Assembly: GCA_964509505.1 (NCBI GenBank)
Contig: CAZDYP010000029.1
Span: forward strand, 1-36,365
DNA: 36,365 nt
Reading direction: 5' to 3'
Source of the DNA: CAZDYP01 sp964509505
GTDB lineage: Bacteria > Chloroflexota > Anaerolineae > JACRMK01
Shown: positions 6,929 to 14,901 of the stretch, piece after piece
Layout: each line of letters begins with the position of its first letter
How positions within the stretch are numbered: the stretch's first letter is position 1
Notes under the pieces: generated by a model
What the model was told of the DNA's origin: nothing
Seen by the model: only the letters and a program-made list of their open reading frames with translations
Databases searched by the model: none
Made by a program: the position numbers and the translations under genes

Positions 6929-8059
6929 ATGAAGAAACTCAGTGTATTGATACTGACAATTGTGGCGCTGTCGCTTGTCGCGTGTGGTCCCGCGGCGACG
7001 CCAGTGGCGCCTGCCCCGACCCAAGCGCCCGCCGCGGCGCAGCCCACAACGGCACCTGCGCCTACGCAAGCGCCCGCCGCGGCCGCGCAGCCAACCAAAG
7101 CACCGCTCAAAGGCGAGCTCAATTTGCTTTGCACGCCGCAAGAAGAATGGTGCGCGGGCATGAAGAAAGAATTTGAAACGGTGTATCCCGGCGTGACCGT
7201 GAATTACATTCGCTTGTCGTCGGGCGAATCGCTCACGCGCTTACGCAACGAGAAAGCCAATCCGCAATTCGACATCTGGTGGGGCGGACCTGCAGATTCG
7301 TTTATCGCGGCGAAACAAGAAGGCTTACTCGAAACCTACAACTCACCCGGGTTGGCGAACATCATTGACCCGAAGCTGATGAAAGATGCAGACAACACGT
7401 GGGCGGGCATCTATGTCGGTTCGTTGGGGTTTGCGACCAACACCGATTTCTTGAAAAAGAATCCTAGCGTCAAAGCGCCGACTTCATGGGATGAGTTGAC
7501 GGCCGCTGCGCTGAAGAACCAAGTGACCATCGCGCATCCCGCCTCATCAGGCACTTCTTACACGGCAATGTGCACGGTCATGCAGCTTCGGGGTGAAGCG
7601 AAGGGCTGGGATTACATGAAGGCGTTTTCAGCCAACGTCTTCCAGTACACGAAGAGCGGCGCTGCGCCCGCGACGCTCGTCGGGCAAGGCGAAGCAGGCG
7701 TCGGCGTCGTGTTCTCGCACGACATCGTGGCCGCGCAAGAGAAGGGCTTGCCGTTGCAGCTGACGTTCCCGGCCGAAGGCACGGGCTACGAGATTGGCGC
7801 GATGGCCATCGTGAAAGGCGCGAAGCATCCCGACCTTGCCAAGGCGTGGTTCGATTGGGCGCTTGATCCGAAGACGCAAGAGCTCGGACCAAAATACAAA
7901 GCGTATCAAGCGCCGACGGTGAAGGGCGCGAAAGCGTCGAAGCCCGAACTGCTGCAGGTGAAGCTGATCAACTACGACTTTGATTATTGCGGCAAAAATA
8001 AGAAGGCATTCGTGGACAAATTCAGTAATGAGATCGCGAGCGCTGACAAAGCGAAATAG
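6929..8059 (+). CDS. Extracellular solute-binding lipoprotein (family 1 / iron-thiamine type)
   Basis: The 376-residue protein is a periplasmic-binding-fold receptor of an ABC importer. It has a lipoprotein signal peptide with lipobox LVAC (C19), a low-complexity Ala/Pro/Thr/Gln linker (about 20-58), then the binding domain starting ELNLLCTP. Features such as FDIWWGGPADSFIAA and GSLGFATNTDFLKK fit the Fe3+/thiamine/2-aminoethylphosphonate cluster. The start has GGAGGAG at normal distance. No permease or ATPase genes are adjacent, so it either serves a transporter elsewhere or is orphaned. It diverges from the fdrA-cox unit, which makes uptake of that pathway's substrate a reasonable guess. 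The 3' end overlaps a decayed recombinase fragment on the other strand. Confidence 0.88.
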   Translation: MKKLSVLILTIVALSLVACGPAATPVAPAPTQAPAAAQPTTAPAPTQAPAAAAQPTKAPLKGELNLLCTPQEEWCAGMKKEFETVYPGVTVNYIRLSSGESLTRLRNEKANPQFDIWWGGPADSFIAAKQEGLLETYNSPGLANIIDPKLMKDADNTWAGIYVGSLGFATNTDFLKKNPSVKAPTSWDELTAAALKNQVTIAHPASSGTSYTAMCTVMQLRGEAKGWDYMKAFSANVFQYTKSGAAPATLVGQGEAGVGVVFSHDIVAAQEKGLPLQLTFPAEGTGYEIGAMAIVKGAKHPDLAKAWFDWALDPKTQELGPKYKAYQAPTVKGAKASKPELLQVKLINYDFDYCGKNKKAFVDKFSNEIASADKAK

Positions 8060-8402
8060 TCAGCGTATCCCCGCCCACTGCAAGGCCGCACGTTGCATAC
8101 AACGCGCGCCCCTGTTCCGTCTCGTGCAATTGCACACGCAACCCTAACAATTCGAGTAACTTCCGCTTTTGTTCGTAGGTAGGGTCGGCGTCTAACCGCG
8201 AGCGTATCATGGCCGCTAATGCCTTGATGCGCTCGCGGTCATCGTCTGTCAATTCCGTTTGCGCTAATGCCGCCGCGAGTGTCTCCCGCTCGGCGGTCAA
8301 GGCGTCTCTTTGTTTCCCCGCTCCGCCACTGCGCGTAAGCTTCTATACTAACTTTTCTGCGTTGGTCAACAGCCCTTTCACCCGTTCCCGCCGCAACCTC
8401 TT
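8040..8402 (-). pseudogene. C-terminal relic of a large serine recombinase
   Basis: The minus strand reads LTAERETLAAALAQTELTDD followed by an EQKRKLLELLGLRVQLHE stretch. This resembles the coiled-coil and C-terminal tail of large serine recombinases. Going upstream the same frame has an amber stop after TNAEKLV (about residue 21 of the visible remnant), and no catalytic or zinc-ribbon domain can be found. It is therefore a decayed remnant of an integrated mobile element. It fills the gap between the solute-binding gene and the selenoprotein gene, and its 3' end runs into the former. Exact limits are uncertain. Confidence 0.65.
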
Positions 8403-8429
8403 TGGGCGGGAAGTGGTTTCTTAATCGGG

Positions 8430-9419
8430 TCACGCTCGCGGTCTGTCCGCGTTCATGCGCGCATCGGACCATTCGACTATCGTCCCGTCACCATTGGCTT
8501 CCTCAAACAATTTCAACGCCGCCAGCAGTACCGCGCGTTGTTGTGCGCGGTCGTATGGCGCACCTAACGTTCTGCCAAGCAAATTCGGTGTGAGGAGCAA
8601 GCGTGGCACTTTCATTGCTGCCAAGCGGACGCGAAACGCGCGAATCCCAATCATCACCGTCGGAATGCCCGCTGCTTCCAACAACCGCGCCAAATGTCCC
8701 ACGGACATGTGACACACCGGTCAGGCAGGGACCAAGAGCGCCAAGTCAACTTGCTGTTGCTTGAACAACGAGACCCATTGTGGTCCTGTCTCGTTCAACA
8801 AACGTCGTTGCGCCGTCGCGCCCACGAATGAGTAGGCGTGCGGCGCCAGCTCGCCAATGATACCCTCTTGTTGCAATTCTACCGCTCGCTCCAGCGGAAA
8901 GACCACGTTTGGGTCCAGCTGCGCGGCGCGAATATCATACCCGCCATGTCGCACACGCAGTTTTTCGCGTGGGGTGTGGATGGGAATGGCTGTGAGCGTC
9001 GGCGCTTCTTTGAGAAACTCGTCAATCCGCCGCATCGCTTCGTCCTGCGTCATGTTTTTGACGCCCAACGGTTCGGGGTCGTGACCTTCTACGAAGAATC
9101 CACTCGAAGACACCAACACCAGCCGTGAGTGCGTCACAGGTTTACGGAGTGGCGCGAAAGGCACATCGTCGTATTTCCAGGCGCTCGGCGTGGAGTAACT
9201 GCGTAGCTGCCCAGTGCGTACGTGATCAATCACGCGCTCAAAGTTGCCATCGTCGAAGGCATCGCCCAGCTTCCACAAGAGGTCTTGGAAGAACTGCGCG
9301 GCGTCTTCGTTCGACAAGCTCTTGAGGAATTTGAAATTCAAATCAGTGCGCGAACCATACGAGAACGAATTTTTGAATGCTTCGAATGATTCGGTTTGCG
9401 GTGTGTTTTGTTCAGTCAT
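8430..9419 (-). CDS. Selenoprotein, glycine/sarcosine/betaine/D-proline reductase B family
   Basis: Read through one in-frame TGA (8723-8721), the gene gives a 329-residue protein with U at residue 233 in the motif UPVCH (U233, C236). Both sides of the TGA match the GrdB/PrdB-like family: upstream HGGYDIRAAQLDPNVVFPLE and IIGELAPHAYSFVGAT; downstream SVGHLARLLEAAGIPTV and the later LLGRTLGAPYDRAQQRAVL. Related proteins often have Cys at this site. A strong hairpin lies 7-33 nt after the TGA (see the SECIS entry). The ATG at 9419 has AAGGG upstream and is preferred over a TTG six codons earlier. The gene ends in TGA without a nearby matching hairpin. It is expected to be a soluble redox enzyme; the substrate is unknown, and no GrdA or PrdA partner is present here. 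The main alternative is a nonsense mutation or sequencing error. Confidence 0.82.
8688..8714 (-). promoter_or_regulatory. Putative bacterial SECIS element
   Basis: Counting from the base after the UGA, nt 7-33 fold into an 11-bp stem (including two G-U pairs) with one mismatch. The top 6 bp (ATGTCC with GGACAT) are perfect and enclose a 3-nt loop, GTG, at nt 19-21. A small apical loop beginning with G about 16-37 nt after UGA is the usual bacterial SECIS layout. Confidence 0.7.
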
Positions 9420-9486
9420 TGAGTTTTTTCCCTTCAAATTTTTTCAAGTTTTCGGCGCCATCGCCCCCCATCAGCTTCCAAAATGG

Positions 9487-9528
9487 ATAACAAGCGTCGC
9501 GCGGTTATAACTGCGCGACGCTTGTTAT
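9487..9528. terminator. Perfect 16-bp inverted repeat
   Basis: Arms 9487-9502 and 9513-9528 are perfect reverse complements around a 10-nt loop. It lies between the long cyclase gene and the selenoprotein gene on the minus strand. The T-run after it is weak, so it may attenuate rather than end transcription between the two. Confidence 0.65.
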
Positions 9529-9546
9529 GTGCTCAACGCTCAGTCA

Positions 9547-10500
9547 TTACTTGATTGCCAGCGCATTCGGCGGGCTCGCCACGCCGCCTAGTTTGTTCAA
9601 CGGCGCAGAGGTGAAGAAAAATTCGTACACCGCATCCGCTGCGCAATCGGCTGCCAAGGCTTCGAGGTTGAACATCTCGCCTAGTGGCAACCCGAACAAT
9701 GGCAACAAGGTCTGATGTAAGAAACCAAACTGCGGGTCGGGGGGCCACGCTTCAATGGAGGTGTTGTCCGAGGCGACGGCGGCGAAGTGGTTGTCCCACA
9801 GAAAGCGCAACGTCTCATCGCTTTGCTCCAAGCCGATACATTGGAAATTCATGGAGTGTCCCAACTCGAAGCGTTCGCGTGGCGTCAGGGTGTTATACCA
9901 TTCCATCCAACCCGTGCGAAACAAAAGCACATCGCCCATTTGGAATTGCACGCCTTGTGACCGCGCGGCTTCGGTGAATTGCGCGACCGTGATCTTGTAA
10001 TTGGTGTGTGGTGCGGCGGCGACGCCATTCGCCTTCGCCCAGCGCGCAAAGTCCACCAACACGCCACGCCCGGCAAGGCCTCGTCGCGCCCAATGCTCGA
10101 TGCCATTGAGCGTTCCAGCTTGACCTGTGATCTGCTCATCGCGCACACCGTTATAGAAACCATATTGCGGATGCCCGACGTGCGTCAGGCCATCCCATTG
10201 CGTTGACGCTTGAGTATTCCAGTTGTCGAAAACGTCGTCGTGACCGGTGTGGCTGCGATGCTTGATGGTGTGGCGCAACGTCTCGCGGAAGAAGAGGGGT
10301 GTCGTTGGTTTTTCGAGCTCCCAATTCAGCGCAAAGACCGCCCCCTTTTTCACGAGCCGCGCGCCCGCGACCACGCGCTCCGCCGTGAGCCAGTTAATCG
10401 TGCCGATTTGATCGTCGTCGCCCCACAAGCCCCACGCGGAACGCGGCGGATTGCCGGACTTGACTGGTAATTCATCGTACGTAGGAATAGGAGAAGGCAT
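9547..10500 (-). CDS. Cyclase family protein, long form (metal-dependent hydrolase)
   Basis: The 317-residue protein belongs to the cyclase / kynurenine-formamidase-like family (PF04199). In place of the short-form HxGTHxDxxxH motif it has the long-form variant QWDGLTHVGHP (residues 101-111), with D103, H107 and H110 as likely metal ligands. Members hydrolyse amides or cyclic amides such as formylkynurenine and isatin. The start has AAAGGAA a few bases upstream. It is cytoplasmic, with no signal peptide. It sits upstream of the selenoprotein gene on the same strand, and a short-form paralogue is at 18733-19512. Both may act on intermediates of the nearby Mo hydroxylase/FdrA pathway; the substrate is not evident. 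Confidence 0.88.
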   Translation of the reverse strand: MPSPIPTYDELPVKSGNPPRSAWGLWGDDDQIGTINWLTAERVVAGARLVKKGAVFALNWELEKPTTPLFFRETLRHTIKHRSHTGHDDVFDNWNTQASTQWDGLTHVGHPQYGFYNGVRDEQITGQAGTLNGIEHWARRGLAGRGVLVDFARWAKANGVAAAPHTNYKITVAQFTEAARSQGVQFQMGDVLLFRTGWMEWYNTLTPRERFELGHSMNFQCIGLEQSDETLRFLWDNHFAAVASDNTSIEAWPPDPQFGFLHQTLLPLFGLPLGEMFNLEALAADCAADAVYEFFFTSAPLNKLGGVASPPNALAIK

Positions 10501-10533
10501 AGTATTTCCTTTTTAGGCTCTGCTGACTTTGCT

Positions 10534-10597
10534 GTAGAACGCTCGCGGTGAATGGTCACATCCACCGGGAACGTAGTACGTTTTCTAAACATGAGCG
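10534..10597. repeat. Dispersed palindromic repeat, copy A
   Basis: GTAGAACGCTCG followed by a TGGTCACATCC half-palindrome closely matches 33005-33080, with the central part missing. Its tail CTAAACATGAGCG (10585-10597) is identical to 11818-11830. Confidence 0.6.
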
Positions 10598-10618
10598 CCA
10601 AAGTCTTGCATATAAACC

Positions 10619-10645
10619 GAAGCCCTCGTACCTAACGAGGGCTTC
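10619..10645. terminator. Hairpin terminator downstream of the SCP2 gene
   Basis: A perfect 10-bp stem (10619-10628 with 10636-10645) and 7-nt loop lie 57 bp beyond the SCP2 stop on the minus strand. The tail is only moderately T-rich on either strand. Confidence 0.6.
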
Positions 10646-10701
10646 TGATTTTCAGCTTGGCTTGCGAAGGCTGCGCCGTGAGGCGCCCACGTAAAAATCA
10701 G

Positions 10702-11040
10702 TTATGATGCGCGCCCAAACATCGGCGCGAGCTTCATGGCAAACATCATATCGCCGCCCAGTTTCAGTTTGCCCGATGAGAAAGCGGCCATCGCATTCAG
10801 CTTGCCGCTAGTCATGTCGAGGAAGTCTTGCTTCGCGATGGTCAATGTCAACTTGGGTGACGCCGCTTTGCCTTGCGCCATCTCTAGTGCGCCGTTCTTG
10901 ATGGTCAAATAGAAATCGCCGCCGCCTTCACCCGTGAGGCTGTATTGCACGACAGCATCTACACCCGCCGCTTTGTCCGCTTGAAACGCGCTTTTCATGC
11001 CTTCCATGATTTGCTCAATACTTGGTGAGGGGTTGCTCAT
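10702..11040 (-). CDS. SCP2 sterol-binding-domain protein
   Basis: A stand-alone SCP2-like domain of 112 residues, the normal size for single-domain bacterial members. It has the amphipathic N-terminal helix (IEQIMEGMKSAF), the central GGDFYLTIKNG hairpin and the C-terminal GKLKLGGDMMFAMKLAPMF segment, typical of lipid- or acyl-CoA-binding proteins. The start has AAAGGAG at good spacing and a promoter at 11086-11113. It appears monocistronic, with a terminator after it. The role is probably binding of a hydrophobic ligand; the ligand is unknown. Confidence 0.85.
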   Translation of the reverse strand: MSNPSPSIEQIMEGMKSAFQADKAAGVDAVVQYSLTGEGGGDFYLTIKNGALEMAQGKAASPKLTLTIAKQDFLDMTSGKLNAMAAFSSGKLKLGGDMMFAMKLAPMFGRAS

Positions 11041-11085
11041 GATAAATCTCCTTTAATCATAGAGTAGGATAGTCCGACGGCGTGA

Positions 11086-11113
11086 ATTGTATTCGGCTTT
11101 GGAGGTTTGGCAA
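11086..11113 (-). promoter_or_regulatory. Promoter of the SCP2 gene
   Basis: On the minus strand TTGCCA (11113-11108), a 16-nt spacer and TACAAT (11091-11086) lie about 45 bp upstream of the ATG. Confidence 0.5.
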
Positions 11114-11130
11114 GTTGCGCCCGCTGCGTG

Positions 11131-11230
11131 NNNNNNNNNNNNNNNNNNNNNNNNNNNNNNNNNNNNNNNNNNNNNNNNNNNNNNNNNNNNNNNNNNNNNN
11201 NNNNNNNNNNNNNNNNNNNNNNNNNNNNNN
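11131..11230. other. Assembly gap (100 N)
   Basis: Exactly 100 N, the conventional placeholder for a gap of unknown length. Sequence order across it depends on scaffolding only, and genes may be missing here. Confidence 0.98.
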
Positions 11231-11233
11231 GCT

Positions 11234-11623
11234 ATGCGCCAGATTCGTTTACTGTTAGCGGATGATCGCGCGGAAGTGCGCGCAGGGTTGCGTTTGCGGT
11301 TGCGTCGTGAAGCCGATTTCGAGATTGTAGGCGAAGCCGCTTCAAGCGCGGAAGCCATCCAGCTCGCGTTGCGCGCACAACCCGACGTGATTTTGATTGA
11401 ACCAATGATGCGCGATCAGGGCGGCGTCTATGCGATCAAACAAATTGCCGCGCAACTGCCGCATACGCGGATTGTCGCGCTGACGACGGTTGCCGATACA
11501 TTGCTGCGCATGACGCTGCGCGACTTAGGAGTGCAACACCTCTTGGACAAAGGCATCGAGTCGCATCACTTGATTGATGTGCTGCGGAAAGCAGCGCGCC
11601 CTTCAGACTCCCAGAGTTCATAA
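11234..11623 (+). CDS. Stand-alone receiver-domain protein with atypical phosphoacceptor site
   Basis: The 129-residue protein is one CheY-like receiver domain without a DNA-binding output domain. The acidic pair D10-D11, switch Thr84/Thr85 and conserved Lys106 are present. The phosphoacceptor position reads VILIEP, with Glu at residue 56 where the family has Asp. It therefore probably cannot be phosphorylated in the usual way and may be locked in an active-like state. The ATG comes three bases after the assembly gap, but MRQIRLLLADD is the normal beginning of such a domain, so the gene is likely complete. A partner kinase could be hidden in the gap. Confidence 0.8.
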   Translation: MRQIRLLLADDRAEVRAGLRLRLRREADFEIVGEAASSAEAIQLALRAQPDVILIEPMMRDQGGVYAIKQIAAQLPHTRIVALTTVADTLLRMTLRDLGVQHLLDKGIESHHLIDVLRKAARPSDSQSS

Positions 11624-11778
11624 CACTTGGCAAGTCTGGGGAAGCGATGGGCAGCCGTGAACGGCTCTGCGTGTATGGGGTTCGCTCAACGGCTGCATAA
11701 TTCGCTCATGCATAGAAAGTGCGCAACCGTCCCTGGCTCGCGCGGGACTCCCGTTGCTCGCCAATCCCGCGCCATGGG

Positions 11779-11830
11779 CGGTGGCTGTGACCATCCACTG
11801 CGAGCGCAGCGCTATTGCTAAACATGAGCG
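11779..11830. repeat. Dispersed palindromic repeat, copy B
   Basis: It contains GGTGGCTGTGACCATCCAC, nearly identical to the palindromic core of 33005-33080, and ends with CTAAACATGAGCG shared exactly with 10585-10597. The 250-bp gap between the receiver gene and the multicopper oxidase gene otherwise shows nothing recognisable. Confidence 0.5.
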
Positions 11831-11875
11831 GCATAATTTTATATTGAATCCTCGCTACGAGGAGGGGGATATTTT

Positions 11876-12919
11876 ATGGCTAAATTTAACTTCAATCGCC
11901 GCAAATTTTTCACGACGATGGGCGCGGCGGGGTTGGGCTTGGGGTTGGCGGCGTGCAATGCGCCGGGCTCGGCGTTGACGCCGGCTGCGCCGATGCCAGG
12001 CATGTCCAGCACACCCGCCAGCGCCAGTCCGCAGCAGGGACAGCCAGCACACGACATGGACGCAATGCACGAGAAGGGCGTCAAGGAGTTCATCGCCCAG
12101 CTCGCGCAGAACAACAAAATTTTCTGGCCCCCCAAGTTGCCGTTCAAAATGGAGGGCGACACGAAGGTGTTTGAAATCACGTGCAAACCTGTGACGTGGG
12201 AAACGAAGACGGGCGAGAAGGTGCAAGCGATGAGCTACAATGGCGTCGTGCCAGGTCCCGAAATTCGCGTGACCGAAGGCGACAAGGTGCGCGTCGTCGT
12301 CAAGAACGAATTGAAGGAAAGTACCTCGATTCATTGGCATGGCGTGCATACGCCGAACAAAATGGATGGTGTGCCTTACGTCACGCAAGACCCCATCAAG
12401 CCGGGCGCGACGTACACTTACGAATTTGTCGCCAAACCTGCGGGCAGCCACATGTATCATTCGCATCACAACGCGCACGAGCAAGTGACCAAGGGGTTGT
12501 TGGGCGCGTTCATCGTGGATCCCAAAGACAAAAGCAAAGAGCCGAAGTATGACAGCGACTACGTGATGATTCTAAATGATACGGGTATTGGGCTCACCAT
12601 CAATGGGCGCAGCTTTCCCGGCACAGGCGCGATTACGGCGAAGCAAGGCGAAATCGTGCGGGTGCGCTTCATGAACGAAGGCGACCTGATTCACCCGATG
12701 CATTTGCACGGCTATTACATGCAGGTCATCGCGCAAGACGGCGCATTGTTCGCCAACCCATATTACTGCGACGTGTTGAACATCGCGCCTGGGCAACGCT
12801 TCGATGTCCTCATCAAATGTGACGAGCCAGGCGTGTGGGCATTCCACTGCCATGTCCTTAGCCACGCCGAATCGCCGCATGGCATGTTTGGCATGGTGAC
12901 AGCCATTGTCGTGCAGTAA
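11876..12919 (+). CDS. Multicopper oxidase, Tat-exported lipoprotein
   Basis: The 347-residue protein has a twin-arginine signal (NRRKFFTT, R8-R9) that ends in a lipobox LAAC (C27), so it should be folded with copper before export and then anchored to lipid. All four copper motifs are present: HWHG (153-156), HSHH (195-198), HPMHLHG (273-279) and HCHVLSH (324-330). The length fits a two-domain oxidase with type-1 copper in the second domain. The Met that normally lies ten residues after the Cys (C325) is displaced to C+12 (M337), so axial ligation may differ. A linker rich in Pro, Ala, Met and His (about 30-60) precedes the core. GGAGGGGG precedes the start. It probably oxidises metals or phenolics. 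Confidence 0.9.
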   Translation: MAKFNFNRRKFFTTMGAAGLGLGLAACNAPGSALTPAAPMPGMSSTPASASPQQGQPAHDMDAMHEKGVKEFIAQLAQNNKIFWPPKLPFKMEGDTKVFEITCKPVTWETKTGEKVQAMSYNGVVPGPEIRVTEGDKVRVVVKNELKESTSIHWHGVHTPNKMDGVPYVTQDPIKPGATYTYEFVAKPAGSHMYHSHHNAHEQVTKGLLGAFIVDPKDKSKEPKYDSDYVMILNDTGIGLTINGRSFPGTGAITAKQGEIVRVRFMNEGDLIHPMHLHGYYMQVIAQDGALFANPYYCDVLNIAPGQRFDVLIKCDEPGVWAFHCHVLSHAESPHGMFGMVTAIVVQ

Positions 12920-12941
12920 GTCATTCAAAGCTGCCAACAGA

Positions 12942-12977
12942 AACGTGGCGGGTGAATCATCCGCCACGTTTTATTTT
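12942..12977 (+). terminator. Rho-independent terminator after the multicopper oxidase
   Basis: AACGTGGCGG (12942-12951) pairs perfectly with CCGCCACGTT (12961-12970) across a 9-nt loop and is followed by TTATTTTTG. This is a textbook terminator on the plus strand. Confidence 0.88.
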
Positions 12978-13042
12978 TGTTTTGCGCTTCCCTCTGCTTA
13001 GGTTAAACTATCGCCCGATTCATGAGACGAAAGGAGTGGAGG

Positions 13043-13818
13043 ATGAACCTAGATGAACTCAAGGGGTTTGCCAAACGCGTGCGACGCGAGATCGTACTGA
13101 TGACGACAGAAGCAGGCTCTGGGCATCCCTCGTCGTCGCTCTCGACGGTGGAGATTTTGACGGCGCTCTATGCGGGCGGTGTGATGCGCCACGACCCGCA
13201 AAATCCACAATGGGCTGACCGTGATCGGTTCATCATGAGCAAAGGTCACGCTGCGCCTGCGCTGTATGCGGTGCTAGGCGAGTGCGGTTACTATCCTAAA
13301 GAATGGAATTTGACGCTTCGCAAGCTCGGCTCGCCGCTCGAAGGGCATCCGAATATGCGGCGCTTGCCCGGCGTGGAGGCGTCAACGGGGTCGCTCGGTC
13401 AAGGGTTATCCATTGGCATCGGTCACGCACTCGCCGCGCGCATGGACAAGCGCGACTATCGTACCTATGTCATGATTGGCGATGGCGAAAGCGATCAAGG
13501 GCAAGTGTGGGAAGCGGCAATGACGGCGGCAAAATACAAACTCAGCAACCTAGTGTGCATTGTGGATCGCAACGGCTTTCAACAGAACGAAGCAACCGCC
13601 CAGATCATGCCCGCGCTCGAACCGCTCGCGGAGAAATGGCGCGCGTTTGGTTGGCGCGTCGTCGAGATTAATGGACATGATTTAACATTGGTGCTGGAGA
13701 CGTTAAGGCAGCTCAAGTCCAGCGCCGACCAACCACAGGTCATCATCGCGCACACGGTCAAGGGCAAAGGCGTCTCATACCTCGCCGACGATCAGACACA
13801 CGCGCACTTCCACGGCAT
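13043..13818 (+). CDS. Transketolase, N-terminal (TPP-binding) part, 3' end in gap
   Basis: About 258 residues are visible before the gap. The thiamine diphosphate motif begins GDGESDQGQVWEA and closes at DRNG; the early substrate-site motif SGHPSSSLS and the later KGHAAPALY are also present. The visible part ends at HAHFHG, close to where stand-alone N-terminal transketolase subunits end, with some 20 residues missing. In many Chloroflexota and other bacteria the two halves are separate genes, so the gap probably hides a stop and a start. The ATG at 13043 has AAGGAG six bases upstream and is preferred over the ATG at 13022. It is a cytoplasmic enzyme of the pentose phosphate pathway. Confidence 0.88.
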
Positions 13819-13918
13819 NNNNNNNNNNNNNNNNNNNNNNNNNNNNNNNNNNNNNNNNNNNNNNNNNNNNNNNNNNNNNNNNNNNNNNNNNNNNNNNNNN
13901 NNNNNNNNNNNNNNNNNN
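13819..13918. other. Assembly gap (100 N) inside the transketolase region
   Basis: Exactly 100 N. The apparent open frame across it is an artefact of the placeholder length. Confidence 0.98.
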
Positions 13919-14824
13919 GAAGCGCTGTTGGAGCTGGGCAAAGAAAATCCGCACATCGTCATTGTGGATGCGGATGTGCAGAACTCGACGCGCGCCGAAG
14001 CCTTCGCCAAAGCGTTCCCTGAGCGTGCAGTGCAAGTGGGCATCGCAGAGGCGAATATGGTTGGCGTCGCGGCGGGACTCGCCGCGTGCGGAAAGATTCC
14101 ATTCATCGCGTCGTTTGCGGTATTCGTGATGGCGAATGCGTTTGACCAACTTCGCATGTCCATCGCGTTCCCACGCATGAACGTCAAAGTCGTTGGTAGT
14201 CATGCGGGCATCAGCATCGGCGAAGATGGGCCCTCGCAAATGGGCATCGAAGATATCGCGTTAGCGTGCGCGTTGCCGGGCTTCGTCGTCGTCGTGCCGA
14301 GTGACGAACATGCGACGCGCGCTGCGACGCGCGCCATCGCCGCGCACGAGGGCCCCGCGTATTTGCGAACGGGGCGCCCCAAGACGCCGATTATCTATGA
14401 AGATGGCTGCAAAAATTTTGCATTGGGCAAGGCGATACAGGTGCGCGACGGCGACGACGTGACCATCATCGCCAATGGATTGATGGTGTCGAAAGCGCTA
14501 GAAGCCGCAGAGATGCTCGCGCAAGAAGGCAAACAGGCGCGCGTGCTTGATATGCACACGGTCAAGCCGCTTGATCACGAAGCCATCGAAAAAGCGGCGC
14601 GCGAAACGAAGGGCATCGTCGTCGCGGAAGAGCATCTCATTCGCGGCGGACTCGGCAGTTACGTCGCCGCATCGGTGGGCGAGAATTATCCGACGCATTT
14701 GCGCTTCATCGGGTTGGATGACACTTACGCGGAGTCAGGCACGCCCGACGAGCTGCTCGAAAAATATGGGCTGACGGCGAGGCACATCTTGAACTGCGCG
14801 CGTGAGATTACGCACATGCGATGA
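13919..14824 (+). CDS. Transketolase, C-terminal part, 5' end in gap
   Basis: The 301 visible residues begin at EALLELGKENPHIVIVDADV, near the start of the pyrimidine-binding domain. They include the GIAEANMVGVAAGLA segment with the TPP-activating Glu, and the SHAGISIGEDGPSQMG loop with the conserved His. The C-terminal transketolase domain (DDVTIIANGLMV onward) is complete. About 10 residues are missing at the N-terminus. It partners with the N-terminal half upstream to make the heterotetrameric enzyme, or is one chain with it if the gap holds no stop. Confidence 0.88.
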   Translation, partial: EALLELGKENPHIVIVDADVQNSTRAEAFAKAFPERAVQVGIAEANMVGVAAGLAACGKIPFIASFAVFVMANAFDQLRMSIAFPRMNVKVVGSHAGISIGEDGPSQMGIEDIALACALPGFVVVVPSDEHATRAATRAIAAHEGPAYLRTGRPKTPIIYEDGCKNFALGKAIQVRDGDDVTIIANGLMVSKALEAAEMLAQEGKQARVLDMHTVKPLDHEAIEKAARETKGIVVAEEHLIRGGLGSYVAASVGENYPTHLRFIGLDDTYAESGTPDELLEKYGLTARHILNCAREITHMR

Positions 14825-14901
14825 TAAGATTGCGGGGCAATGCTAACCTTCCTCGCTGGCTATGTATCTATCACCATGAGTAGCGCGTTTCATTCAACGG
14901 G

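Noticed and set aside
8721..8723. The TGA as a simple nonsense mutation splitting the gene
   Set aside because: It falls exactly on the redox-active position of a known Sec/Cys family and is followed by a SECIS-like hairpin. Error or decay is not excluded but is the weaker reading.
9305..9325. A second copy of the coxL palindrome (TTCGACAAGCTC) in the selenoprotein gene
   Set aside because: Only 12 bp match, there are no flanking inverted arms, and the residues (KSLSNED) look like normal family sequence.
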